Below, piece after piece: positions 1 to 9,173 of a DNA stretch of 38,826 nucleotides (position 1 is the first letter of the stretch; every line of letters starts with the position of its first letter). The notes beneath the pieces are model-generated. The model had not been told where the DNA came from. It saw only the letters and a program-made list of their open reading frames with translations, and did not search any database. Origin of the DNA: Candidatus Avilachnospira avistercoris (GTDB lineage Bacteria; Bacillota; Clostridia; Lachnospirales; Lachnospiraceae); contig DVNS01000088.1 in assembly GCA_018714145.1 (NCBI GenBank), positions 1-38,826 of the forward strand. Reading direction: 5' to 3'. A program made the position numbers and the translations under genes.

Positions 1-591
1 GATTCCGTTCTTATTTTGGCTTTTTCCCTGCCTTTCAGCTTTAAGTTTTTTCCCGAGTCCATAATAGGTCTCGATATAGAAGCCTGAGATGACGAGCTGT
101 GCTCCGTCCTTTTCCGCAAGCTCGTACATGTCTGAAAGCATGGTCTCCCCGCAGTAGTCGTCACTGTCGAGGAACATGAGATACTTACCCCTGGCAATGT
201 CTATGGCCCTGTTTCGTGCTGCAGGGGCGCCGGCGTTTTGCTGGTGGATGACTTTTATGCGGCTGTCCTTTTCAGCATAGGCATCACATATCTCGCCGCT
301 CTTATCCGGAGAACCGTCGTCCACGGCTATGAGCTCCCAGTCTTCAAATGTCCTGCCGTCTGATGTGCGCTGAGCTATCACAGAGTCAATGGCCTTTGCC
401 ACATAGTCCTCCACCTTATACACAGGCATAATAACAGAGACTTTTATGTCAGCCTCTGCTCCCAGACAATCAGTCTGCGCATGACGTTCATCAGAAGCCG
501 CAGCTTCACCGTACTCCGTAGCACTCAGGGTTTCAGAGTGTGCCCCGGTTTTATTTATATATGGTGTTTTTTTCGTATCTTCGCTTATCAT
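1..591 (-). CDS. Family 2 glycosyltransferase, C-terminus beyond the left window edge
   Basis: Frame open from ATG at 589-591 to base 1; contains ADIKVSVIMPVYKVEDYV, a GT2 N-terminal motif. Not in the ORF track because it runs off the edge. Confidence 0.8.
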   Translation of the reverse strand, partial: MISEDTKKTPYINKTGAHSETLSATEYGEAAASDERHAQTDCLGAEADIKVSVIMPVYKVEDYVAKAIDSVIAQRTSDGRTFEDWELIAVDDGSPDKSGEICDAYAEKDSRIKVIHQQNAGAPAARNRAIDIARGKYLMFLDSDDYCGETMLSDMYELAEKDGAQLVISGFYIETYYGLGKKLKAERQGKSQNKNGI

Positions 592-651
592 GATATTTAT
601 AACATCAGTGCAGGTAAGCTAAACTTCCCTTTTATTAGCTTTTATTTGTTT

Positions 652-1971
652 TTATTTGCTTTGATTGGCTGTGGAATTTTTGAGCCTTCTGTAAATGACT
701 CCTCCGCCGAGCATGAGCTTTATCGGCATTTCGGCATAGTAAATTAGCTTAAACAGCCTCTCGCTGTGACAAAAGCTCCTCACAAGTGGTTTCTGGTCTG
801 GCCTAAGGCTTTTCAGCGCATTGCCATGTCCATATTGTTTAAAGATTTCTTTTATATATAACGCATGCTTTCCTGTAAGGCCCCAGTCAGAGACTCCCTT
901 ATCTGAAAATGCTTCCTTGGCCTGTTCCTTTCCGGTCTGTTCCTTTCCTGAGAATGCTTTTTCCGAAAGCAGCATGACCTCAAGTGCCATCAGCCCCTGA
1001 TTCAGTAGCTCTACTCTTAAATTGTCACAGGCCTTTTTGCCGAATTTAACCTCTGCGGAGACATTGTCCCCTTCCAGTATGCCATCTATGACTTTCATGG
1101 CGGCAAGGTAGGGCTTTGGACTTATCTGCTTACTTAGACCGGAGGAACTATCGTCGTAGTAATAGAGTCTGTCCTTGGTGAAGCATATACTCGCTGCCCT
1201 TGAAAATAAACTGAGGTTGAATTCCAGGTCCTCGTTGATGTGAAGTTCCTCGTTAAATCTAAGGTCTCCGATAAGCTCCCGTCTATACAGCTTGTTCCAT
1301 ATACCCCAGCCAAACGGGCGCTTGCTGTCAGTTATAAGGTCAAACATCTCCGGCTTTTCGCTTAAGATAAATGCCTTTTTTAAACTGCTATTTGTTGTTT
1401 CCCAATCACTTCGTAAAGCATCTTTGCTGCTAGCCGAGGTATTGTTGGTTGTAGATGCAGTTTTAGATATGGTCTCAGCCATACTGTCCTGCGAGCTAAT
1501 ACTGCTGCCGCAGGTATCTTCTATTTTTTTTATTTCGCCGCCAGATCGACAACTCGAAACTTTGATGCCCTCAGATGCCTCAGCCTTTATCGGCGCAAAG
1601 CCGCATAAGGCTATATCTGCGCCGGTCTGTTCAAGCTCTGCTGCAAGTCGTTCATACATGAACGGAGAAAGGCTGTCGTCGGAGTCCGCAAAGGCTATGT
1701 ATTCCCCTGCTGCCGCAGCCAGACCTCGGTTTCTTGCCGCAGCGGGGCCTTTATTTTCCTGACGGATGGATATGACATTGTCATGGATCTCGGAAAGCTT
1801 GCGGCAGATATCACGGCTCCCATCAGTGGAGCCATCGTCCACAAGTATCAGCTCCAGCGGCTCATAACTCTGGGACAGGACGGCCTCTGCTGCACGCCGC
1901 AGGCTCATTTCCCGGTTATATACAGGCATTATGACGCTTATAAGCTTTTTCCCCATTGCTTTAGTGGACAT
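652..1971 (-). CDS. Family 2 glycosyltransferase
   Basis: KLISVIMPVYNREMSLRRA...LILVDDGSTDGS...GPAAARNRGLAAAAGEYIAFADSDD are GT2 motifs. Confidence 0.93.
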   Translation of the reverse strand: MSTKAMGKKLISVIMPVYNREMSLRRAAEAVLSQSYEPLELILVDDGSTDGSRDICRKLSEIHDNVISIRQENKGPAAARNRGLAAAAGEYIAFADSDDSLSPFMYERLAAELEQTGADIALCGFAPIKAEASEGIKVSSCRSGGEIKKIEDTCGSSISSQDSMAETISKTASTTNNTSASSKDALRSDWETTNSSLKKAFILSEKPEMFDLITDSKRPFGWGIWNKLYRRELIGDLRFNEELHINEDLEFNLSLFSRAASICFTKDRLYYYDDSSSGLSKQISPKPYLAAMKVIDGILEGDNVSAEVKFGKKACDNLRVELLNQGLMALEVMLLSEKAFSGKEQTGKEQAKEAFSDKGVSDWGLTGKHALYIKEIFKQYGHGNALKSLRPDQKPLVRSFCHSERLFKLIYYAEMPIKLMLGGGVIYRRLKNSTANQSK

Positions 1972-2154
1972 TATTAAATAAAGTGCCAGTATTTCAAATC
2001 TATATCTTTAAATTTGCCGCTATATTGGTCTTAATATCTCCAAGTATATAGAAATAATACCCAGGGACTTCAGATATATTTAATATCAGATATTTTTAAA
2101 CCATTATTAGGATATGAAGGCGGCCAAATTCCATCATGAACACCTTTCCCAAAT

Positions 2155-3690
2155 TTACTTTCCCATCTCCTCGGACTGTTCCTCGGAGAAGCCCTCGGTG
2201 CTTTCCTTGGTGAATACTATCTTGATGGTCTTTAGTATGAGCTCTATGTCGAGTATCAGGCTGTAGTTCTGGATATACATGAGATCCAGCTTGAGCTTGT
2301 CGTAGGCCGAGGTGTTGTATTTGCCGTAGACCTGAGCGTAGCCCGTGAGTCCGCCCTTGACATTCATGCGATAGGAGAACTCGGGTATCTCGGCAGTGTA
2401 TTTGCGCACATGCTCCACCCTCTCAGGCCGGGGCCCTACTATGCTCATGTCTCCCTTAAGTATATTGAGGAGCTGGGGCAGCTCGTCTATGCGGGCAGCC
2501 CTGATGACCGCTCCCACCTTGGTTATCCTCGGATCCTTTTCCGTGGCGGGGACTGAAATGCCCGCCTTTTCCGCATCCGGTATCATGGAGCGGAACTTAA
2601 GTATGTCAAATACCCTGCCTCCCTCGGTGCATCTCTGCTGCCTGAAGAATACGGGACCGCCGTCCTCGAGCTTTATGCAGAGGGCCGTGATGAGCATGAC
2701 AGGGGAAAGTATTATCGTTGCTATCAGGGATATGACTATATCCATGCTGCGCTTTATGATACGCTGCTCTATGGTGAGACCGTGGTTGCGGTTTAAAAAT
2801 ACCGGTGAATCAAATATGTGCAGCACCTCACTGCTCTTCAGTATGACGTCCGTAAGCTTGGGAAGGGTGTAGGTGCGTATGCCGTTTGCATAGCAGGCCT
2901 TCACAAGATCATTGCGAAGCTCCGCCGGTATGTCGCCTATGACCACTCCGTCGTAGCCCCGGCACTGTTCTATGATAGGAGCGACGATGTCCTCATCAGA
3001 TATTGTCCCAGAGGAAGCTGAGGGGGAGGGCACATTTTCACTGGAAATGCTGCCTGTCCGGCAAATATCTTCCTTGGCCTCAGCTGACAAAGCTGCCTTG
3101 CTGCTGCCAGCCTCGTCTCCGCTCTCCTTGGGCCTGAAGCTTGGCATATCCTCGAGCTTCACGGTCTTACAGAGCTTGTATCTGTCGGGCCTTGTGATGA
3201 ATTTGGCTCCGAGCTTGTCCTCATATTCTCCGTAAAATAGTATCAGCCTCTGGGGCGGAAAGCTCCTTACGAATATCTGGTTCGATATTATCTCCCAGAT
3301 GACGATGAGCACCACGTCGATAAGGGTCATGACTATGAGCCAGAGGGGCGAAAGATACCATGTGGCTATGGGGATTATCATGGAGATGTAAATGACCGCA
3401 TTGGTGACCGCGGTGGCTATGCTCTGGCTGAGTATCAGATCGAATACCCGATAATAGCCGAGCTTCAGTCCGCCGTATATATTGCCAAAGAGCATCAGCA
3501 CGACCATGTATACTCCTGCCACGAAGAAATTACCCTTAAAGAGGTAGGGTCTGCGGACGAGGGGGTTGTAAAATCTTGTCCATATATAGTAAAACAGGGC
3601 AGTTTCTAATAGTATCAGGACTGCCCCTAAGATCATCCGTGCTATGTGACGGTTTCTGTCTTTTTTTACTGTCTGTGAAAAATCATTCAT
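2155..3690 (-). CDS. Exopolysaccharide biosynthesis polyprenyl glycosylphosphotransferase (WcaJ-like)
   Basis: N-terminal TM segments; C-terminal KRSMDIVISLIATIILSP...FRQQRCTEGGRVFDILKFRSM...RIDELPQLLNILKGDMSIVGPRPER. ATG at 3690 preferred over the TTG at 3699. Confidence 0.93.
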   Translation of the reverse strand: MNDFSQTVKKDRNRHIARMILGAVLILLETALFYYIWTRFYNPLVRRPYLFKGNFFVAGVYMVVLMLFGNIYGGLKLGYYRVFDLILSQSIATAVTNAVIYISMIIPIATWYLSPLWLIVMTLIDVVLIVIWEIISNQIFVRSFPPQRLILFYGEYEDKLGAKFITRPDRYKLCKTVKLEDMPSFRPKESGDEAGSSKAALSAEAKEDICRTGSISSENVPSPSASSGTISDEDIVAPIIEQCRGYDGVVIGDIPAELRNDLVKACYANGIRTYTLPKLTDVILKSSEVLHIFDSPVFLNRNHGLTIEQRIIKRSMDIVISLIATIILSPVMLITALCIKLEDGGPVFFRQQRCTEGGRVFDILKFRSMIPDAEKAGISVPATEKDPRITKVGAVIRAARIDELPQLLNILKGDMSIVGPRPERVEHVRKYTAEIPEFSYRMNVKGGLTGYAQVYGKYNTSAYDKLKLDLMYIQNYSLILDIELILKTIKIVFTKESTEGFSEEQSEEMGK

Positions 3691-3695
3691 AAAAA

Positions 3696-5630
3696 TCAAT
3701 TAGTGCGGTAAGCCTCGCCTACGCATATCGAAAGCAGCAGTATCATCATCGGTGTGGCCGTAGGTGCGCTGATGGCGATGACCGAAGCCGCAGTGTAGGA
3801 AAGCACTGCAAATGCACAGGCGATGGATATGGGCGTGGCCGTGGGCCTTTCGTCGATCAGGGTGACCTTGACCTCAGTCTTTAACGAGTCCCCGGCCTTG
3901 GCCTTTTTATGGGCCTTGCCGCCTGAGGAAGCCTTTAAAGAAGCATCGGAAGCTGCTGCCGCCTTAGCCTTATCTCCATCGGCTGTCTTAGATGAAGCAG
4001 CTGAAAGCTGTTCAGCCTCGGTGTTCGGCTTGTCCGACCTGTGCTTAAGGCCTATCTGCACTCTCCTCAGCTTTCCGAACATACCTGTCAGTATGACAGT
4101 AATGATGCCCATGTAGTAGCAGAAGCAGCCTATGATGCCGGTGCTGAATAAGTACTGAAGGACCTCGTTGTGGGGCGAGTCATAGGTCTCATTGACCAAA
4201 TCCATCATGTTAAAGAGGTCATAGATGGAGGTATATACGCCGTAGGTCTCGGGGCCTGCACCGATGAGCTTCCTGAAAAGCGGGAAATCAGAAAAATATC
4301 CCGTCAGCAGTCTCCAGTTATAGCCCCTGTTGGTGCCCCAGCTGTCGTTGAATATGAGGAAGCTCTTATAAGCCTCGTAGCGTTCGGGATGACCGCCGGA
4401 ATTGGCATCGACGAAGATATAGATGATGCCAAAAAGGGCTGCTGCTCCCATAAGCCCCCAGACTATCCTAAGTCCTATGCTTACAGGCTCCGAAAGATAG
4501 GCATCAAAGCCATAGTCCTTTGCATCAAGGCGCTTTCCATAGAGCCTTCTATAGGTGGAAAAGCTGAGTATGTAGTAAAGGGCTCCGACAAACAGCACCG
4601 TGGCAAGGAGGGCTCCGATAAGCTCTGTCTGAGTATTTGCAAGCTTAAGCATGATGCCCCATTTGAAGTCGGGAAGCACATCAAAATATACCGAGCCTCC
4701 GGCGGCCTCTGCCGCTGCATTGAGCCCCTTGAAATATGATGTCAGTTCTCCGGTCCCGTACATGGAAAACATGAAAATGGCAAGCAGTCCGATGTATGAG
4801 GTCACTCCCCTTCTGTCCTTAAAGGATACGAAGGGCAGGAAATATAAGACTGCTGCCGTGGAAAGCAGGGCATTGTCCGAGGAGGCCATGATGATGGCCA
4901 TGAAATTTATGAAGGAGGCTATGCCGTACCACAGCTTCCTTAGCCTTCCCTGCTTCGTGTCCGTGGGCTCAAGCACGAACATGGCCGAGGATACGGCTAT
5001 GTATAGGGCCTGTATCATGGTCAGGGAATTGATGTTTCCGATGCCGGAGGAGAAGTCATATCTCTTTATGGCATCGTCGATGGCAGCCCTCCATCCGAAG
5101 ATATCAAAGCCAAGATAATCGGTGATACCCCAGAGACAGAGTATGACTCCGCCTAAAAGGAAGACATCTATATGCCACTTCTTAGCCTCGTAAAATCTTG
5201 AAAAGAGGACATAGGTGGCTGCATAGAACAGCCATAAAAACAGTCCCTGATAGCGTCCGTACTGTCCCCAAAAGGCCTCATTGGGATACTCCGAGCATAC
5301 CGTCGATATGATGCTCACCAGCATGAAGCCGATGAAAAAATAGTCGGGAAGCCGAAGATACTTTTTGATATTTGAGGGCAGAAGCTCCTTAAAAAGGGCC
5401 TTTATGCCCCGTCCGTGGTCCTTCCCCGCCCCAGAAAGCGCATACATCAGGCCAATGATTGCCGCCAATCCCGATATCACCGCACAGCTCACCCAGAAAA
5501 GGTAAAACTTGTCGTTCAATATGTCAAAATACTTGTCATGAACGAACAGAGGAAAGGCTATGGATAAAAATATCACATAGCAGCCAAGGAGCTTCGATAT
5601 GATGTTTTTTACACGTTCACTGCTCTGCAT
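3696..5630 (-). CDS. O-antigen ligase/polymerase (Wzy-like) multi-TM protein
   Basis: Many TM helices; PHNEVLQYLFSTGIIG is characteristic of O-antigen ligase/polymerase; sits in a sugar-transferase operon. Confidence 0.85.
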   Translation of the reverse strand: MQSSERVKNIISKLLGCYVIFLSIAFPLFVHDKYFDILNDKFYLFWVSCAVISGLAAIIGLMYALSGAGKDHGRGIKALFKELLPSNIKKYLRLPDYFFIGFMLVSIISTVCSEYPNEAFWGQYGRYQGLFLWLFYAATYVLFSRFYEAKKWHIDVFLLGGVILCLWGITDYLGFDIFGWRAAIDDAIKRYDFSSGIGNINSLTMIQALYIAVSSAMFVLEPTDTKQGRLRKLWYGIASFINFMAIIMASSDNALLSTAAVLYFLPFVSFKDRRGVTSYIGLLAIFMFSMYGTGELTSYFKGLNAAAEAAGGSVYFDVLPDFKWGIMLKLANTQTELIGALLATVLFVGALYYILSFSTYRRLYGKRLDAKDYGFDAYLSEPVSIGLRIVWGLMGAAALFGIIYIFVDANSGGHPERYEAYKSFLIFNDSWGTNRGYNWRLLTGYFSDFPLFRKLIGAGPETYGVYTSIYDLFNMMDLVNETYDSPHNEVLQYLFSTGIIGCFCYYMGIITVILTGMFGKLRRVQIGLKHRSDKPNTEAEQLSAASSKTADGDKAKAAAASDASLKASSGGKAHKKAKAGDSLKTEVKVTLIDERPTATPISIACAFAVLSYTAASVIAISAPTATPMMILLLSICVGEAYRTN

Positions 5631-5637
5631 CCTGTTA

Positions 5638-6222
5638 TCAGCTGTCTGCCTTGATGACCGTATTGCGAAGTCTCATGTCCCTCTGCTCTATGTAGCTCTC
5701 CTCGTAGGTCTCATAGTCAGGGTCAAGGGGTATCTCTCCCCCTGCAGGTATGTCAAGGTCAAGGAGATACTCTCCCTCGGGAGCGCTCTCCTTCTTTACT
5801 GTAAACTTGAGGGAAAAGTCGTCCCAAACATTGCCGAAGCTCTCCTGATCTCCGCCGTTATACTCAGCGGACTGTACTGAGATGGCTCCTGCGGTCCTTC
5901 TGATGATGGCGCTCGCAAAGACCTCAGCATCCTCAAGCTCTGCATCATCTATGCAGGTGGCGGTGATGGTGACTGCCTTGGGCTCGTTGGTACCGTCGAT
6001 ATTGACATTGGTTATGAAGATATAGGGGTTGTCCTCGTCAAAGGCATCCATGACGTCGTTGTGCACCTGTACGAAATCGATGCTTACTCCGGTGTGGGGA
6101 GTAAGGTCGGGGGACTCCATGTAGGAGGTCCTCTCCTGAGGTACGCAGCCGGCGGTAAGTGCTGCCATGGAGGCTGCGATGCCGAAGATAAGGCCCTTGA
6201 TATATCTTGATCCGTTTCTCAT
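5638..6222 (-). CDS. Putative lipoprotein of unknown function, first gene of the polysaccharide operon
   Basis: Signal peptide with lipobox-like LTAGC; 8-bp gap to the Wzy-like gene. Confidence 0.7.
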   Translation of the reverse strand: MRNGSRYIKGLIFGIAASMAALTAGCVPQERTSYMESPDLTPHTGVSIDFVQVHNDVMDAFDEDNPYIFITNVNIDGTNEPKAVTITATCIDDAELEDAEVFASAIIRRTAGAISVQSAEYNGGDQESFGNVWDDFSLKFTVKKESAPEGEYLLDLDIPAGGEIPLDPDYETYEESYIEQRDMRLRNTVIKADS

Positions 6223-6418
6223 AGTTTATCTGTTCCTCTCCTAAATACATTTATTCACGCAAAAAACCTACGGCGTCCTTAAAAGTACGCCTGATATAGG
6301 CCTTCTGCATGCTTATTGTTTATCTCTATGGATATGATGTATTGCCCAAGCAATACCATCAAAGCGCCATATCACCTTACGATACAGCGCACTTTAAAGC
6401 ACTATGTGCTCTCGCAAT

Positions 6419-6447
6419 ACTATAACATAAACGAACTAAAATTTCGA
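6419..6447 (-). promoter_or_regulatory. Candidate promoter of the polysaccharide operon
   Basis: Minus strand TCGAAA-17 bp-TATAGT (-10 at plus 6419-6424); -35 is weak. Confidence 0.4.
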
Positions 6448-6528
6448 CTTTTTAGCAGTTTTTTCAAATTTTTGTAAGGAATTGCGAGCGGCGAGACATA
6501 TTCTCATAAAAATCTAATAAATTTGGGG

Positions 6529-6534
6529 TATAAT
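6529..6534 (+). promoter_or_regulatory. Candidate -10 box (TATAAT) for the response regulator/kinase operon
   Basis: ggggTATAATgtcc; no good -35 hexamer at 17 bp. Confidence 0.45.
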
Positions 6535-6639
6535 GTCCTCACAAAGTGAGGACTGAGCCGTTTCGCGGCTCTCACCGTTCTCTGAACGGCGGATTACAAA
6601 TGCCGCAGTATTGCGAGAGCACGAAGTGCGAAGCAATAC
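6535..6639 (+). promoter_or_regulatory. Structured 5' leader: four consecutive hairpins
   Basis: GTCCTCAC-AAA-GTGAGGAC; GAGCCG-TTTCG-CGGCTC; CCGTTC-TCT-GAACGG; GTATTGC...GCAC-GAA-GTGC...GCAATAC. Confidence 0.6.
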
Positions 6640-6703
6640 GTCATAGCGTCATTGACTTAACTGAGGCTTTGACAGCCGCACGACGTGAATAAGGAGTAAC
6701 TTT

Positions 6704-7375
6704 ATGCGTATACTTATAGCTGAAGATGAAAAGGATATGAATAAGCTCATTACGAGGGTGCTTGAGAAGGAGGGCTACAGCGTGGACTCCTGCTTTGACG
6801 GCGAGGAGGCCCTTGATTATCTTGAGTCCGCAGACTATGATGCAGCCATACTTGATGTGATGATGCCGAAGAAGGACGGCTATGAGGTGCTTAAGGCCCT
6901 TCGGGCAAAGGGAAGCAAGCTCCCGGTGCTTTTTCTTACTGCAAGGGACAGCATAGCCGACAGGGTCACGGGGCTCGACCTTGGAGCTGATGATTATCTC
7001 ATAAAGCCCTTTGATTTTGATGAGCTCCTTGCGAGGATACGGGTCATGACGAGGCGCAAGGCGGGCCAGAGCAGCAGTTTGATAAAAATCGGAGACCTTA
7101 CCATAGACACGGCGAGCCACGAGGTGCGCCGGGGCGACAGACTGATAGAGCTCTCCTCAAGGGAATACGGCCTGCTGCGCTACATGGCCTCAAATCAGGG
7201 CCGGGTGCTGTCAAGGGAGCAGATAGAGGACCATATCTATAACTTTGACTATAGCGGCGGCTCCAATGTGGTGGATGTGTATATCAGCTACCTGAGGAAA
7301 AAGATAGACGGCCCCGGCGAGCCGAAGCTCATACATACGGTATGGGGCTCGGGCTGGGTGCTCAAAGAGAAGTGA
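6704..7375 (+). CDS. OmpR/PhoB-family response regulator
   Basis: Receiver (ILIAEDEKDM...AILDVMMPKKDG...LFLTARD...DYLIKPF) plus winged-helix C-terminus. Confidence 0.96.
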   Translation: MRILIAEDEKDMNKLITRVLEKEGYSVDSCFDGEEALDYLESADYDAAILDVMMPKKDGYEVLKALRAKGSKLPVLFLTARDSIADRVTGLDLGADDYLIKPFDFDELLARIRVMTRRKAGQSSSLIKIGDLTIDTASHEVRRGDRLIELSSREYGLLRYMASNQGRVLSREQIEDHIYNFDYSGGSNVVDVYISYLRKKIDGPGEPKLIHTVWGSGWVLKEK

Positions 7376-7531
7376 TGATCTCAGCATTTATGCTATAGCA
7401 AGGCAGCTTTGAACTCCCATGATATCAGGCGAAGAACTGCGACGAGTGCGGAAGCTTTTGATATCAAACGAAGGCCGTGCTGCCGATGCAGCGTCTTTAA
7501 TTAAAGGAGCTGCCCGAAGAAGGATTTTCCC

Positions 7532-8989
7532 ATGAAACATAAAATGTCGATAAAACTTAGGCTGACCCTCTGGTTTACGGGCTTCATGGCCCTGATGGCA
7601 GCGGTGTGCCTGCTCCTCATCCTAGTTATCGGAAGCCGGGTCTCTGAGGACCGGGCTCTTAGTCTCCTTGATCTGAGCGTCCGGAGCGATATAGAAAATA
7701 TCCATTATGCAGACGGGAGGCTCACGCTGGAGCCGGAGCTGAGCTTTTATGAAAATGACATCTATAAGCTCATCTACAATAAGAGCGGTGCCGTGCTCGG
7801 CGGCCAGACCCCTCCGGGCTTTGATATCTCTGAGCCCCTTGAAAATGGGGTGACTAGGGTCCTGCATAAGGGAGGAGAAAGCTTCCTCGTCTTTGACCTT
7901 TTCATACCCTCGGGCTGGGAGGACGGCGTATGGCTGAGGGGCATATCCGAATATCCGGATATAGAGGATACCCTCGGGCGGAGCATGACCATTTTCCTTA
8001 TCATACTTCCGTTCATCATCATATCCGCTTCGGTGGGCGGGTATTTCCTCATAAAGAGAGCCCTGCTTCCCATCGAGCTTGTGACTAAGGCTGCAGGCAG
8101 CATATCAGAGGGAAGGGACCTGAGCCGCAGGATAAACAGCAGCACGGTCGGCGATGACGAGGCCGGACGCCTTGCGGATGCCTTTGATCATATGTTTGAG
8201 AGGCTTGAGCGCTCCTTTGAGGCCGAGAAGCAGTTTGCCTCCGATGCCTCCCATGAGCTCAGGACCCCCACGGCGGTCATAGTGGCCCAGTGCGCCTATC
8301 TGGATAAGTATGCCGACGAGCTGTCGGACTATAAGGAGGGCGTGGAGGTCATCAAGCGTCAGGCAGGGCGGATGTCCTTGCTGATAGACAGGCTCCTTGA
8401 TATCACAAGGCTCGACTTCGGCACGAAAAAGCTGGAGCTCTCAGATACGGATGTCAGCGAGCTGGTAGGTCTCATCTGTGAGGAGCAGGACAGCGGCGTA
8501 AGGGGTATAAAGCTGAGTGCTGACATAGCCCCCAACATCCACAGGCTGGTGGACCCGTATCTGTTTTCAAGAGTGGTCAATAACCTCCTTGACAATGCAA
8601 GGAAATACGGCAGAGAGGGCGGACATATATGGGTGAGCCTTTCCTATTATGACGGGGCTTCAGATATAAAACAGGAAAATGCCTCCTCACCGGTAAGGCT
8701 GCCCCTCGTCTCCCATCTTCAGGCAGAGTCCTCCATAGCTAAGGCCGAAGGGGACAATGCTTCCCAGAAAAAGGCCGTGCTCACGGTCAGGGATGATGGC
8801 ATAGGTATGACCGAGGATGAGCTTTCCAAGATATGGCAGCGCTTCTATCAGGCCAATCCCTCAAGGAGCGAGGGCACGGGAAGCGGCCTTGGCCTTTCCA
8901 TGGTAAAGCAGATAGTGGAGCTCCACAGGGGAAGCATAACTGCGGAAAGCACTTATGGCGAGGGAAGTACATTTACAGTGATATTTTAA
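7532..8989 (+). CDS. Sensor histidine kinase
   Basis: Two TM segments, HAMP, H-box ASDASHELRTPTAVI, N-box VVNNLLDNARKYG, G boxes DDGIGM and GTGSGLGLSMV. Confidence 0.96.
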   Translation: MKHKMSIKLRLTLWFTGFMALMAAVCLLLILVIGSRVSEDRALSLLDLSVRSDIENIHYADGRLTLEPELSFYENDIYKLIYNKSGAVLGGQTPPGFDISEPLENGVTRVLHKGGESFLVFDLFIPSGWEDGVWLRGISEYPDIEDTLGRSMTIFLIILPFIIISASVGGYFLIKRALLPIELVTKAAGSISEGRDLSRRINSSTVGDDEAGRLADAFDHMFERLERSFEAEKQFASDASHELRTPTAVIVAQCAYLDKYADELSDYKEGVEVIKRQAGRMSLLIDRLLDITRLDFGTKKLELSDTDVSELVGLICEEQDSGVRGIKLSADIAPNIHRLVDPYLFSRVVNNLLDNARKYGREGGHIWVSLSYYDGASDIKQENASSPVRLPLVSHLQAESSIAKAEGDNASQKKAVLTVRDDGIGMTEDELSKIWQRFYQANPSRSEGTGSGLGLSMVKQIVELHRGSITAESTYGEGSTFTVIF

Positions 8990-9173
8990 TGATTTTCTAA
9001 TAAATAAGCGTTATGATATGGGCATAAAGGATAAGCAGGCTGCAGGCAGGGCTGCACGAACTAAGGAAAATGAGAATGTGTCAGCGATGTCACGAAATTT
9101 TATTAAGGACAAGGCCATGGCAGCGGCATAAAATATAAGCTAAGGGACCCTAAGGGCCCATATAGGAGGCAAA

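Noticed and set aside
1292-1762. 156-aa plus-strand ORF antisense to the GT2 gene
   Set aside because: Overlaps clear GT2 coding sequence; low-complexity translation without domain features.
3823-5118. Long plus-strand ORFs (3823-4116, 4170-4739, 4651-5118) antisense to the Wzy-like gene
   Set aside because: Shadow ORFs of a confidently coding minus-strand gene; no recognisable domain and no promoter/SD.
9018-9131. 37-codon ORF MGIKDKQAAGRAARTKENENVSAMSRNFIKDKAMAAA between the kinase and PepSY genes
   Set aside because: No SD, no promoter, no distinctive composition; could be chance.
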